Below are positions 27,121 to 36,910 of a DNA stretch of 64,000 nucleotides, piece by piece (positions within the stretch are counted from its first letter, which is position 1; every line of letters starts with the position of its first letter). Origin of the DNA: Terasakiella magnetica (lineage in GTDB: Bacteria; Pseudomonadota; Alphaproteobacteria; Rhodospirillales; Magnetospirillaceae); contig CACVCF010000068.1 in NCBI GenBank assembly GCA_902729415.1, positions 23,239 through 87,238 of the forward strand, in the 5' to 3' direction. Made by a program: the position numbers and the translations under genes. The notes beneath the pieces are model-generated. The model worked only from the letters and a program-made list of their open reading frames with translations, had not been told where the DNA came from and did not search any database.

Positions 27121-28605
27121 ATGCGCCCCCATATTCCATTCGCCCTGTCGGCGATTATAGACCGGGCCGCTTATGCCGTATTGCTGGCATTGCTGACCCT
27201 TGCCCAAGGCGTGGGAGAAGCCTCGGATATTTTCTTTGCCGTAACCACTGTCCCCGCCGTGCTGATGACGGTGCTGAACGAAGCCGCCTTCGTCATCATG
27301 CTGCGGGTGGTGACCAACCCGGCCCCTGACGAGGCCCTGCGCTGGCGGGTGACCGGTCAGCATGGGCTGGCTCTGACCCTGCTGTTTCTGGGACTGGGGG
27401 GGGGGATCGCCCTGGGGGCGGACCCCTTGATCCGCCTCCTGGCGCCGGGCCTGACCGGGGCCGCCCATGACAAGGCCGTCCAACTCCAGCGGCTGACGGC
27501 GGCATTGCTGCCGTTGCAAGGGATGGCCGCCATCTTCGGCACCGTGCTGATCGGCCATGAAAAGACATGGCCGGGAGCCCTGCGCCTGCCGCTGACCAGC
27601 GGCGGCGCCGCCCTGGGGGCGCTGCTGTGCCTGTGGCAGGGTGACGGCAGCATCGACGGTTTTATTTTTTCCCTGATCGCCGCCGCCGCCGTAGTGACCC
27701 TGGGCCTGGGAGTCAGAGCCTTCGGCCTCTGTCACGGCCTGCGGGTGTTGCATTGGCCTCGCCGTCAGGTGATGGTTGAGATGGTCCGCGGATTAACGGT
27801 ATTGGGAGGCAGCGGCATGGCGGCCAACGGTATCGTTCTGGTCGAGCGCACCCTCGCCTCGGGGCTGGGCGAGGGCGCCTTGTCGAGCATCAGTCTGGCC
27901 CGTTCATTCGTTCCGCTGTTGGGGGTGATATCAACCTCGGTCGCTACCGGCTGGTTCAGCCTGTCGCTGGCCAAAGGCCGCGGCCAGCAGCAAGAGCCCG
28001 ACATCGCCCGCACCGGATGCGAGATGATGACTCTCAGCCTGCTGATCCTCGTTCCCCTGATGGCGCTGTTTCTGGCCCACACCGCCGATGTGGTCGCCCT
28101 GCTGTTCGAACGCGGACGCTTCACCGCCGCCGATACCGGGATGCTTCAGCCCATGGCGGTGGCGTTTGCCCTGGGTGCTCCGCTTTTCGCCATCAGCATC
28201 CCCCTCGGCCGGACCTTGCTGATGTGCAAGGCCGATGGGACGCTGCTGGTTTTCGCCTGGGGCGGGTTTGGTCTTTATATTGTCCTGGCCCTGCTGTGGA
28301 GCAAGGGTATGGGCGGGGGAACCTTTGGCCTGATTGCCGCCTATGTCGTCGCCATGCTGATCCAATCCCTGGCTCAGATGTACTATCTGACCGCTCGCCT
28401 TGGCCGGACCCTGCTGGCGGTGCCGCTGGGGCGTCTGCTGTGTCTGGCCGCCCTTGTCGGTGCCGTCCTGGCGATCTCGGCCCATCTGATGCCCGGCGAC
28501 GTCAACCGGCTGATCGGCCTGGGCGCCGACACCGGCCTGACGCTGGCGGTCTTCGTCCTGGCGACATCATGGCTGGGCCTGTCCCCCGGCAGGACGGCAC
28601 CATGA
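27121..28605 (+). CDS. MurJ/Wzx-like lipid-linked oligosaccharide flippase
   Basis: Probably flips the lipid-linked repeat unit across the inner membrane. The 494-residue protein has about 14 hydrophobic segments and the MurJ/MVF features PAPDEALRWRVTGQHG, GGSGMAANGIVLVERTLASGLGEGALSSISLARSF and LFERGRFTAADT. Its place in the polysaccharide locus, with no conventional wzx elsewhere in the window, suggests it serves the exopolysaccharide rather than peptidoglycan, though a true MurJ role cannot be excluded. It overlaps the next glycosyltransferase gene by four bases. Confidence 0.75.
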   Translation: MRPHIPFALSAIIDRAAYAVLLALLTLAQGVGEASDIFFAVTTVPAVLMTVLNEAAFVIMLRVVTNPAPDEALRWRVTGQHGLALTLLFLGLGGGIALGADPLIRLLAPGLTGAAHDKAVQLQRLTAALLPLQGMAAIFGTVLIGHEKTWPGALRLPLTSGGAALGALLCLWQGDGSIDGFIFSLIAAAAVVTLGLGVRAFGLCHGLRVLHWPRRQVMVEMVRGLTVLGGSGMAANGIVLVERTLASGLGEGALSSISLARSFVPLLGVISTSVATGWFSLSLAKGRGQQQEPDIARTGCEMMTLSLLILVPLMALFLAHTADVVALLFERGRFTAADTGMLQPMAVAFALGAPLFAISIPLGRTLLMCKADGTLLVFAWGGFGLYIVLALLWSKGMGGGTFGLIAAYVVAMLIQSLAQMYYLTARLGRTLLAVPLGRLLCLAALVGAVLAISAHLMPGDVNRLIGLGADTGLTLAVFVLATSWLGLSPGRTAP

Positions 28606-29762
28606 AGATCATCTCGGTCTATAACCGCTATACCGTCCATGGTGGTGAGGACGAGGTCTTCCGCCGCGAGGCCGAATTGCTCGAAGCGGCGGGACACACC
28701 GTATTGCGCCATGTGGCCGAGAATTCCGAGCTGCTGAAAAAAGGGCACGGCGCCGCCATCGGCGCCATGATCTGGAACCGCGAAGCCGCCGACGCCATGA
28801 CCCGGCAGGTACGAAACAGCCGGGCGGATATCGTTCACGTCCACAACTTCTTCGCCGCCTTGTCGCCCACCATCCTGACCGCCGCCCACGCCGCCGGGGC
28901 GGCGGTGGTGCTGACGCTGCACAATTTCCGGCTGTTTTGCGTCAACGGCATGCTGTTGCGGAACGGCAAGGCGTGCGAGCGCTGCGTCGGCCTGCCCGTG
29001 GCCGTGCCCGGCATACTTCACGCCTGCTATCGCGGCAGCGCCGCCCAATCGGCGGCGGTAGCGGCCATGGTGGCGGTGCACCGGCTGGCGGGAACCTGGA
29101 GCCATGGCGTCGACCGCTTCGTGACCCTGACCGAGAACTCCCGCCGCATCGTCACCCAAGGCGGGCTGCCCGCCGCCAAAGTGGTGGTCAAACCCAATTT
29201 CGTCGAAGACCGCCATGATCCGTCGGGTCTCGACCACCCCCGCCACGGCGCCGTGATCGTCGGCCAGATGATGGCGGAAAAGGGCATCGCCCTGGCAGCG
29301 CAAGCATGGCTGGGACTGGATTACCCAGTCCGTTTCCTAGGTGAGGGGCCGCTGCGGGCCACCATCGGCGGCGAAGGTCACAAGACTCAAGAAGAGGTGG
29401 CGCAGGCCATGCGTCAGGCGGCGTTCCTGGTGGTGCCCTCGCTGTGGTACGAAACCTTCGGGCTGGTGGTGATCGAAGCCTTCAGCGCCGCCCTGCCGGT
29501 TATCGCCAGCGGCCACGGCGCCTTGGCCGATCTGATCAAAGATGGTGAAACCGGCCTGTTGTTCCGTCCCGGCGATTCCGCCGATCTGGCTGCCAATATC
29601 CGTTGGGCGGTGGCCAATCCCCAAGCCATGCGCGAGATGGGGCGGCGCGCCCGCGAAACCTACGAACGGCTTTACACCCCCGCCGCCAACCTGCCCCAAC
29701 TGGAAGCGATTTACGAAGCCGCCTTGATCGCCCGCAGCGCAGCGATTACCGGCACGCTGTGA
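28602..29762 (+). CDS. Glycosyltransferase family 4 protein
   Basis: A 386-residue GT-B glycosyltransferase. The N-terminus MKIISVYNRYTVHGGEDEVF and HVHNFFAALSPTIL are typical of GT4 donors/acceptor domains. The C-terminus has GQMMAEKGIALAAQAW, PSLWYETFGLVVIEAFSAAL (the EX7E motif) and GETGLLFRPGDSADLA. The ATG overlaps the flippase stop (ATGA-like), so the two genes form a plus-strand operon. Its last 17 bases overlap the convergent glycosyltransferase gene. Sugar specificity unknown. Confidence 0.87.
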   Translation: MKIISVYNRYTVHGGEDEVFRREAELLEAAGHTVLRHVAENSELLKKGHGAAIGAMIWNREAADAMTRQVRNSRADIVHVHNFFAALSPTILTAAHAAGAAVVLTLHNFRLFCVNGMLLRNGKACERCVGLPVAVPGILHACYRGSAAQSAAVAAMVAVHRLAGTWSHGVDRFVTLTENSRRIVTQGGLPAAKVVVKPNFVEDRHDPSGLDHPRHGAVIVGQMMAEKGIALAAQAWLGLDYPVRFLGEGPLRATIGGEGHKTQEEVAQAMRQAAFLVVPSLWYETFGLVVIEAFSAALPVIASGHGALADLIKDGETGLLFRPGDSADLAANIRWAVANPQAMREMGRRARETYERLYTPAANLPQLEAIYEAALIARSAAITGTL

Positions 29763-30966
29763 TGACATCCAGGAATTTTCCGCCAATGGCGTCGATATCG
29801 AACTTCCGTTCGGCCCAGGCCCGCGCCGCCTTGCCACAGCGTTCCCGCATGCCCCGGTCATCCAGCAACGTCTGGGCCGCCGCCACGAAGCCCGCAGGGT
29901 CATCGGGGGCGACCACGATCCCGGCCCCGGCCTGCGTGATGGTGCGCGCCGCCAGATTATCCAGCGGGACCGCCGCAAGGATGGGCCGCCCTGCACACAG
30001 ATAAGCCAGCACCTTGGACGGCACCGACAGCTCCCCCGCATAGGGTTCGAGGATGGCGACGGCCACGGCGGCCCCGGCCAGCATGGCGGGCAGATCGCCG
30101 TAATCCTGGAAATCCAGCAGATACAGATTATCCAATCCCCGCTCGGCCTTGGCGCGCTCCAGCCATTGGCGCCCCAGCCCCTGGCTGGCCACCACCACCA
30201 CCACGTCGGGGCGGTCGCGCGTGGCCTGGGCAAGGGCGGCCAGCAGGGCGGGGTTATGCTTCAGCCCCAAGGTGCCGGAGTAAAGCAGCAGCTGCTTATC
30301 GCTCAGCCCCTGACGCCGCACCCATCCGTTATCGGCGGGCAAGACGGGAAGCTCATCCAGGGGCGCCCAATTGGGAATGACATGAATCCGCGACGCCGCC
30401 ACGCCACCCGCAACACAAAGAGGGATGAAATCGGGCGTGATGGCAACGACACCGTCGCTTTCAGCCAAGATCCGGAATTCCTGCCGCCGCAGCAGTTCCG
30501 CCACCATGCCGCCCAGTACCGGAACTTTTTGCCGCAACACCCCGGCGGCGGCCAGCGAGATGATGTCTTGCAGCCAACTGAGGAAGGCGCCGCCGCCATC
30601 ATGGGCCGCCGCCAACAGCGCCGCCTGAATGGCGGGCGGCGCATTGCCGGAAAGAACCACATCAGGCCGAAAGGCCACCGTTCTGCGGGCAACCAGCGCC
30701 GCATAGCGGCGCTCGTGCCGCCAGCGATGCAAGGGCTGGTATTTGGGTACCGGCAGCCCCAGACCCAGGGCCGCGAGGGTCAGGCCGCAAGGATCGTCCC
30801 GCTGCGGCGCCAGGGCGCCATGGGGAGACTCAAAATCGGCGGAATAGCAGTGCAGAACCCGATGCCCCTGCCGCGCCAGCCACCGCGATAGCTGGACCGG
30901 AAAGGCGTGGCCCGCATAGTCGTGAACCATCAAACGCAAGCGGCCTCCGCGTTTCCGTTCGGTCAT
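29746..30966 (-). CDS. Glycosyltransferase, WbuB-like GT4
   Basis: A 406-residue GT-B glycosyltransferase. Visible motifs: MVHDYAGHAFPVQLSRWLA at the N-terminus, LYSGTLGLKHNPALLAALA at the start of the donor domain, ILEPYAGELSVPSKVLAYL and GRPILAAVPLDN, which resemble WbuB-type enzymes that act on amino sugars. It lies ten bases downstream of the second radical SAM gene on the same strand, so the two are probably co-transcribed. Acceptor and donor are not determinable here. Confidence 0.8.
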   Translation of the reverse strand: MTERKRGGRLRLMVHDYAGHAFPVQLSRWLARQGHRVLHCYSADFESPHGALAPQRDDPCGLTLAALGLGLPVPKYQPLHRWRHERRYAALVARRTVAFRPDVVLSGNAPPAIQAALLAAAHDGGGAFLSWLQDIISLAAAGVLRQKVPVLGGMVAELLRRQEFRILAESDGVVAITPDFIPLCVAGGVAASRIHVIPNWAPLDELPVLPADNGWVRRQGLSDKQLLLYSGTLGLKHNPALLAALAQATRDRPDVVVVVASQGLGRQWLERAKAERGLDNLYLLDFQDYGDLPAMLAGAAVAVAILEPYAGELSVPSKVLAYLCAGRPILAAVPLDNLAARTITQAGAGIVVAPDDPAGFVAAAQTLLDDRGMRERCGKAARAWAERKFDIDAIGGKFLDVITACR

Positions 30967-30975
30967 GGCCCCCCC

Positions 30976-31992
30976 TCAGTCGAGAACCGATGACGCCGCC
31001 AGTGCCGAGGGACCGGTATCGGCCTTCGGCCGCAACACCCGTCCCAGCAATTCCCGGCGGAACCCGATGCTGCGCTTGAACGCCGCCACATCTTGGATGC
31101 GGAAATCAAATCCCGGCTTCCACACCATAAGGGGCGAGATCACCCGCAAGACCCCCACCTGATAGACCGAGGCGCTATAATTGACTTCGGCATGGGCGGG
31201 ATCGGTCACATTGGCCAGTACGGTGACGCCAAGGGCGGCGCATTCCGCCCTGACCGCCGCTACCAGAGCCCGGTAGCGCGGCACCAAAGCCGGGGGAAGG
31301 GCAGTGCGGTATTGGGCGAAGTCCAAAGGAGTGATGGGACGGATCTGCAAGGTTCGCATCCCATAGCGGGCATAAAGCCCCGGCAGGGCGGCAAGATCCT
31401 CGATCGTCTCGGCGCAGACGGTAAAATTAATACGCAAAGCCGGACCACCGGCAGCACTTTCGTCCGCGATCATCCTGAGGGCGGAGAGATGGCGGTCAAA
31501 GGACGCACCGGTCATCATCCGCTCGAAACTCTCCCGCGTGGTGCCGTGAGAGGACACCACCACTTCATCCAACCCCAGGTCCACCGCCCGGCGGAACTGT
31601 TCTTGCCGCAAGGCCATGGCGTTGGTCACCAATGCCACATGCGGCACGCCGTATGCTTTGGCCAGCCGGATGATATCAGGGAAGCGGGGGTCGGTGGTGG
31701 GCTCGGCGCCGCATCCTACGTGCACTTGCAATGCGGTCGGAAAAAACTGTTCGGCCAGCCGTTCAAAATCAGCGGTGCTGAAGCGGGCACGGGGCTGGGA
31801 GGCCACCCATTGCGCATCGGAATAGCAGCACATCCGACAGCGGAGATTGCAGCCGAGAACCGGATCAAGGCGAACGATGGTATGACGCCAGCCCAGCATA
31901 TCGGCCAGCAGCACATAAAGAAACTTAAGCCGGAGGCTTCCAATCGCCCGGTTCAATTTCAACAACGACGTGGTTTTGTAAAAGACTGCCAT
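30976..31992 (-). CDS. Radical SAM protein without SPASM domain
   Basis: Radical SAM enzyme of unknown substrate. The start at 31992 (MAVFYKTTSLLKLNRAIG) is preceded by AGAGG at seven bases; the frame is open further upstream to 32052. The 338-residue product has the cluster motif CNLRCRMC (about 49-56), a HVGCGAEPTTDPRF segment in place of the canonical GGEP, and VSSHGTTRESF. No C-terminal cysteine cluster is present, unlike the radical SAM protein at 24.8-25.8 kb. The neighbouring glycosyltransferase and galE suggest a role in making a modified sugar or tailoring the polysaccharide. Confidence 0.75.
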   Translation of the reverse strand: MAVFYKTTSLLKLNRAIGSLRLKFLYVLLADMLGWRHTIVRLDPVLGCNLRCRMCCYSDAQWVASQPRARFSTADFERLAEQFFPTALQVHVGCGAEPTTDPRFPDIIRLAKAYGVPHVALVTNAMALRQEQFRRAVDLGLDEVVVSSHGTTRESFERMMTGASFDRHLSALRMIADESAAGGPALRINFTVCAETIEDLAALPGLYARYGMRTLQIRPITPLDFAQYRTALPPALVPRYRALVAAVRAECAALGVTVLANVTDPAHAEVNYSASVYQVGVLRVISPLMVWKPGFDFRIQDVAAFKRSIGFRRELLGRVLRPKADTGPSALAASSVLD

Positions 31993-32142
31993 CCCAAGCC
32001 TCTGGCATCCGGGCTGTTTCGAACCAGCTTCGCACCAGCCGCATCTGCGCAACTTTTAGCATAAAACATCCCATTGACGAGCGCTATCGATGCTTCCAAG
32101 ATCCCGGTCACACATTCATCCTAGGTTGCGGGAATTGCAAGG

Positions 32143-33123
32143 TTGACCAGCCCAAAAGTACTTGTCACGGGGGGCGCCGGTTATGTGGGCAGCCATACCT
32201 GCAAAGCGCTGGCGGCTGCGGGATTCCTGCCCATAAGCCTCGACAACCTCACACGCGGGCATCGTCATGCCGTCCGCTGGGGGCCGCTGGAGCAAGGCGA
32301 CGTCCGGGATGGAGATTTCCTGAAGGCGGTCTTGGCCGCCCATCGCCCGGCGGCGGTCCTGCACTTCGCAGCCTTGGCCTATCCGGCGGAATCCGTCACT
32401 CGTCCCGACCTTTATTTCGACAATAACGTGGTCGGCACCCTGACCCTGCTGCAAGCCCTGCATGCGGCAGGAATAAGCCGAATGATCGCGTCCAGCAGTT
32501 GCGCTGTTTATGGCGCGGCGCCCACCCTGCCGGTCTCCGAGGACACCCCCTGCCTGCCCATTACCGCTTATGGCGCCAGTAAGCTGATGATGGAGCAGAT
32601 GCAGGCGGAATTCAGCCGCGCCTTCGGCCTGCGCCGCTTCGCCCTGCGCTATTTCAACGCCGCCGGGGCCGACCCGTCCGGGGAATTGGGCGAGGACCAC
32701 GACCCCGAACTCCACCTGATTCCCAATGCGTTGCGGGTGGCATGCGGCCTGCGCCCCCATCTGGATGTTCACGGCGAGGACTATCCCACCCCCGATGGAA
32801 CCTGCATCCGCGATTACCTGCATGTCAGCGATCTGGCCGACGCCCATGTGGCGGCCATGAAGGCGCTGCTGGACGGATCGCCGGGGGGCGTTCTCAACCT
32901 GGGAACCGGCACCGGCCACAGCGTCCGTCAGGTCGCAGCCATCGTCAGCACCATCACCGGCCGCCCGGTCCCGCTGCGCGTCGGGCCGCGGCGCCCCGGC
33001 GACCCCCCCGCCTTGGTGGCCGACGCCACCCGCGCGGCCCGGATCGGAATCGCCTATCCCCGCAGTGACATGCCCACCATGATCGCCACCGCCTGGGCCT
33101 GGATGACCCGCCGACAGGACTGA
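32143..33123 (+). CDS. galE: UDP-glucose 4-epimerase (GalE-like)
   Basis: Interconverts UDP-glucose and UDP-galactose (or the N-acetyl forms), supplying galactose to the polysaccharide. The TTG start at 32143 is required to include the complete Rossmann motif VLVTGGAGYVGSHTC. The 326-residue protein has the extended-SDR features: SSSCAVYG, catalytic YGASK (Tyr-x-x-x-Lys, about 147), ALRYFNAAGADP and CIRDYLHVSDLADAH, all diagnostic of GalE. Length is normal. It closes the polysaccharide locus; the catabolic cluster begins 134 bases downstream. Confidence 0.88.
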   Translation: MTSPKVLVTGGAGYVGSHTCKALAAAGFLPISLDNLTRGHRHAVRWGPLEQGDVRDGDFLKAVLAAHRPAAVLHFAALAYPAESVTRPDLYFDNNVVGTLTLLQALHAAGISRMIASSSCAVYGAAPTLPVSEDTPCLPITAYGASKLMMEQMQAEFSRAFGLRRFALRYFNAAGADPSGELGEDHDPELHLIPNALRVACGLRPHLDVHGEDYPTPDGTCIRDYLHVSDLADAHVAAMKALLDGSPGGVLNLGTGTGHSVRQVAAIVSTITGRPVPLRVGPRRPGDPPALVADATRAARIGIAYPRSDMPTMIATAWAWMTRRQD

Positions 33124-33204
33124 TCCCAGCCAGCCAATGACGTCATGCATAGGCACGGCCACGGGCCGACGCGCCGCACCCAAATCGGTATTGACATGCG
33201 CGAT

Positions 33205-33226
33205 TAAATGAATGACCATTCATTTA
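33205..33226 (+). promoter_or_regulatory. Palindromic operator 1 upstream of the catabolic cluster
   Basis: A perfect inverted repeat with ten-base arms (TAAATGAATG and CATTCATTTA) separated by AC. It begins eight bases after a TTGACA (33191-33196) that could be a -35 box, so a bound repressor would block transcription. The TetR-family gene at 37.7 kb within the same cluster is the obvious candidate ligand-responsive repressor; this pairing is inferred, not shown. Confidence 0.72.
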
Positions 33227-33229
33227 TGG

Positions 33230-33243
33230 TGAATGGTCATTCA
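33230..33243 (+). promoter_or_regulatory. Palindromic operator 2, tandem with operator 1
   Basis: TGAATG and CATTCA separated by GT form a second, shorter perfect inverted repeat with the same core half-site as operator 1. The centres of the two sites are 21 bases apart, i.e. two helical turns, so two repressor dimers could sit on the same face. It ends 13 bases before the first gene's ATG and touches the likely transcription start. Confidence 0.65.
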
Positions 33244-33256
33244 GTTTGAGGCTCGG

Positions 33257-34030
<774 letters not shown>

Positions 34031-34054
34031 ACATCCCCCAAAGGAGCGAGAAAC

Positions 34055-34801
34055 ATGAAGTTCGAGGATAAGGTCGCCCTGGTCACCGGTGGCGCTTCCG
34101 GTATCGGTCTTTGCACCGTCCAATCCCTGGCCGAGCTGGGCGCCGACGTCTTGCTGGCAGACATCAACGCCGATGCGGGCGAGAAGGCGGCGGCGGACAT
34201 CCGCGCCAAGGGCGGCAAGGTCCAGTTCATCCGCCTGGACGTCACCGACAAGGCTTCCATCAAGGCGGTGCGCGATCAGGTCTTGGCGACCAAGGGCCGC
34301 CTCGACGTGCTGTGCAACGTGGCGGGCTGGGGCCACATCCAGCCGTTCGTCGACAATGACGACGCCTTCATCGCCAAGGTGATGGCCCTGAACCTGAACG
34401 GCCCCATCGAGCTGATCCGTGCCTTCTTCCCCTCGATGATCGAGAAGAAGGGCGGCAAGATCGTCAACGTCTCGTCCGATGCGGGCCGCGTCGGCAGCCT
34501 TGGCGAAAGCGTCTATTCAGCGGCCAAGGGCGGTCTGATCGCCTTCAGCAAGTCCCTGGCCCGCGAAGGCGCCCGCTATGGCATCAACGTCAACGCCATC
34601 TGCCCCGGCCCCACCGACACCCCCCTGCTCAAGTCCGAGCCGGAAAAGTTCCTGGAAGCCTTCCTCAAGGTCATTCCCATGCGCCGCTTCGGCAAGCCGT
34701 CGGAAGTGGCCGACGGTATCGTCTTCCTGGCCAGCAACCGCGCCGACTACATCACCGGCCAGGTGCTGAGCGTCAACGGCGGCATCACCATGGTGGGCTG
34801 A
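34055..34801 (+). CDS. SDR-family 3-hydroxyacyl-CoA dehydrogenase (BadH-like)
   Basis: Probably oxidises a hydroxyacyl-CoA to the ketoacyl-CoA with NAD. The 248-residue classical SDR has TGGASGIG (10-17), CNVAGWGHI in place of NNAG, the catalytic Ser in [18 protein letters not shown] with the Tyr/Lys pair, and CPGPTDTPL. The combination GW after the NAG-like motif and [18 protein letters not shown] recalls 2-hydroxycyclohexanecarboxyl-CoA dehydrogenase (BadH) of Rhodopseudomonas palustris. It has a strong AAAGGAG ribosome-binding site and follows the hydratase by 24 bases. Confidence 0.78.
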   Translation: MKFEDKVALVTGGASGIGLCTVQSLAELGADVLLADINADAGEKAAADIRAKGGKVQFIRLDVTDKASIKAVRDQVLATKGRLDVLCNVAGWGHIQPFVDNDDAFIAKVMALNLNGPIELIRAFFPSMIEKKGGKIVNVSSDAGRVGSLGESVYSAAKGGLIAFSKSLAREGARYGINVNAICPGPTDTPLLKSEPEKFLEAFLKVIPMRRFGKPSEVADGIVFLASNRADYITGQVLSVNGGITMVG

Positions 34802-34832
34802 GGCCCGTCCCAACTGGAAAGGAAATTATGAG

Positions 34833-35651
34833 ATGAGAACCTTCAAGGCCGCTGAATACAAAGCCCAGCACTTCGACTGGAAGGTCGACGGCAAGGTGGC
34901 GACGCTGACCCTGAACCGTCCCGACAAGAAGAATCCGCTGACGTTCGATTCCTATGGCGAACTGCGCGACCTGTTCAACAATCTGGTCTACGCCACCGAC
35001 GTCAAGTCCGTGGTCATCACCGGCGAGGGCAACAATTTCTGCTCTGGCGGCGACGTCCACGAGATCATCGGGCCGCTGACCAAGATGGACATGCCCGGCC
35101 TGCTGGAATTCACCCGCATGACCGGCGACGCCGTCAAGGCCATGCGCATGTGTCCCCAGCCCATCATCGCCGCCATCGACGGCATCTGCGCCGGTGCCGG
35201 AACCATGCTGGCCTCGGCCTCCGATATCCGTCTGGGCACCGCGCGTTCCAAGGTGGCGTTCCTGTTCGTCCGCGTCGGGCTGGCGGGCGCCGACATGGGG
35301 GCCTGCACCTTGCTGCCGCGCCTGATCGGCCTGTCCCGCGCCGCCGAACTGCTCTACACCGGCCGCGCCATGGGTGGCGAGGAAGCCGAGCGTTGGGGCT
35401 TCTACAACTCGCTGCATGCCCCGGAAGAGATTCTGGCCAATGCCACCAAGCTGGCTCACAGCCTCGCCGACGGCCCCACCTTCGGCCATGCCATGACCAA
35501 GAAGATGCTGTGGCAGGAATGGAACCAGGGCCTCGGCGAGTGCATCGAGGCCGAAGCCCAGGCCCAGGCCATCTGCATGAAGACCAACGACTTCGAGCGC
35601 GCTTACGTGGCTTTCGCCGCCAAGCAATCGCCCAAGTTCGAAGGTAACTAA
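34833..35651 (+). CDS. Crotonase-fold protein lacking the hydratase glutamates
   Basis: CoA-thioester enzyme of uncertain chemistry. The 272-residue protein has the crotonase fold signature [12 protein letters not shown] and [19 protein letters not shown], but where hydratases have Glu in GGG-ELA and PE--LG, this protein has Thr/Met (AGAGTML) and no Glu ([16 protein letters not shown]). An Asp in GADMGAC may be functional. Related proteins appear in clusters for 2-aminobenzoate- or salicylate-type CoA pathways. A ring-opening hydrolase role such as that of BadI is one possibility, given the BadH-like neighbour. GGAAAGGA precedes the ATG. Confidence 0.72.
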   Translation: MRTFKAAEYKAQHFDWKVDGKVATLTLNRPDKKNPLTFDSYGELRDLFNNLVYATDVKSVVITGEGNNFCSGGDVHEIIGPLTKMDMPGLLEFTRMTGDAVKAMRMCPQPIIAAIDGICAGAGTMLASASDIRLGTARSKVAFLFVRVGLAGADMGACTLLPRLIGLSRAAELLYTGRAMGGEEAERWGFYNSLHAPEEILANATKLAHSLADGPTFGHAMTKKMLWQEWNQGLGECIEAEAQAQAICMKTNDFERAYVAFAAKQSPKFEGN

Positions 35652-35664
35652 TACGTAAAGCCGT

Positions 35665-35700
35665 CCGGGCGCGGTGCCATCACCGCGCCCGGCGATTTTA
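35665..35700 (+). terminator. Strong hairpin between two genes of the catabolic cluster
   Basis: A perfect 12-base stem (CCGGGCGCGGTG / CACCGCGCCCGG) with a CCAT loop at 35665-35692, followed by CGATTTTA. This looks like a Rho-independent terminator or attenuator, 14 bases after the stop of the crotonase-fold gene and about 20 bases before the next gene's ATG. Genes downstream may therefore be expressed at a lower level or from another promoter. Confidence 0.7.
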
Positions 35701-35719
35701 AGACTAAGGGATTAAACTG

Positions 35720-36910
35720 ATGAGCGACGCCTCGTTCCTCGACTGGCCCTTCTTCGACCAAAGCCACCGCGACTTCGCGGCGGCGTTGGAAGAGTGGGCC
35801 AACACCGCCCTTCCCAAGGTGTGTCCCAAGGACGAGGCGCACGGCCCGGCCATGGACCAGACCGCCAAGCGGCTGGTGCGTGAACTGGGAAAGGCCGGGT
35901 TCCTGGCCGCCAGCATCCCCGCCGCCTATGGGGGGCGGGCCAAGGATTTCGACGTCCGGGCCATCTGCCTGGGCCGCGAGATTCTGGGCCGTCACGCCGG
36001 TCTCGCCGATTTCGCCTTCGCCATGCAAGGCCTGGGCAGCGCCGCCATCACCTTGTTCGGCACCGAAGCCCAGAAACAGCGGTACCTGCCCAAGGTCGGC
36101 CGGGGCGAGGCCATCGCCGCCTTCGCCATCTCCGAGGTGGACGCGGGCTCTGACGTGGGCAATATGAGCACGCAAGCGGTTCTGGACGGCGACCATTACG
36201 TCATCAATGGGGCCAAGACCTGGATCTCCAACGCCGGTTTGGCCGATTTCTACACCGTGTTCGCCCGCATCGGCGACGGAACCGGCGCCAAGAATCTGGC
36301 CGCCTTCGTGGTTGACGCCGACACCCCCGGCCTGTCGGTCTCGGAACGTATCGACGTCATCGCGCCCCATCCGCTGGGCTCGCTCAAATTCGAAAAGATG
36401 CGAGTGCCCGCCGCCAACATGCTGGGCCAGCCCGGTGAAGGCTTCAAGGTCGCCATGTCGGTGCTCGACGTCTTTCGCACCACCGTCGGCGCCGCCGCCC
36501 TGGGCTTTGCCCGCCGCGCCCTGGACGAGGCCCTGGCGAGGATCTTCAAACGCAAGGTGTTCGGCTCGCCCCTGGCCGATTACCAGCTGACCCAGGCCAA
36601 GATCGCCGAAATGGCGGTGGCCATCGACGCCAGCGCCCTTTTGATCTACCGCTCGGCCTGGACCAAGGACGCCAAGGGCGGACGGGTGACGCGCGAAGCC
36701 TCCATGGCCAAGCAATTCGCCACCGATCAGGCCCAAGTGGTGATCGATCAGGCGGTGCAGCTATGGGGCGGCTTGGGCGTGGTCAGCGGCGTCATGGTCG
36801 AACAACTTTACCGTGAAATCCGGGCGCTGCGCATCTACGAGGGCACCAGCGAAGTCCAGAAGCTGGTCATCGCCGCCAAGGTGTTCGAGGACTTCAAGCA
36901 TGGCGGCTGA
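35720..36910 (+). CDS. Acyl-CoA dehydrogenase
   Basis: FAD-dependent dehydrogenation of an acyl-CoA to the enoyl-CoA. The 396-residue protein has the FAD/substrate segments [16 protein letters not shown] and [16 protein letters not shown], a helical C-terminal domain, and the catalytic-base segment [15 protein letters not shown] near the C-terminus (Glu in YEGTSE). Full family length. It overlaps the following SDR gene by 11 bases. In a cyclohexane-carboxylate-like route it would match AliB; a ring-cleavage beta-oxidation step is equally possible. Confidence 0.88.
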   Translation: MSDASFLDWPFFDQSHRDFAAALEEWANTALPKVCPKDEAHGPAMDQTAKRLVRELGKAGFLAASIPAAYGGRAKDFDVRAICLGREILGRHAGLADFAFAMQGLGSAAITLFGTEAQKQRYLPKVGRGEAIAAFAISEVDAGSDVGNMSTQAVLDGDHYVINGAKTWISNAGLADFYTVFARIGDGTGAKNLAAFVVDADTPGLSVSERIDVIAPHPLGSLKFEKMRVPAANMLGQPGEGFKVAMSVLDVFRTTVGAAALGFARRALDEALARIFKRKVFGSPLADYQLTQAKIAEMAVAIDASALLIYRSAWTKDAKGGRVTREASMAKQFATDQAQVVIDQAVQLWGGLGVVSGVMVEQLYREIRALRIYEGTSEVQKLVIAAKVFEDFKHGG

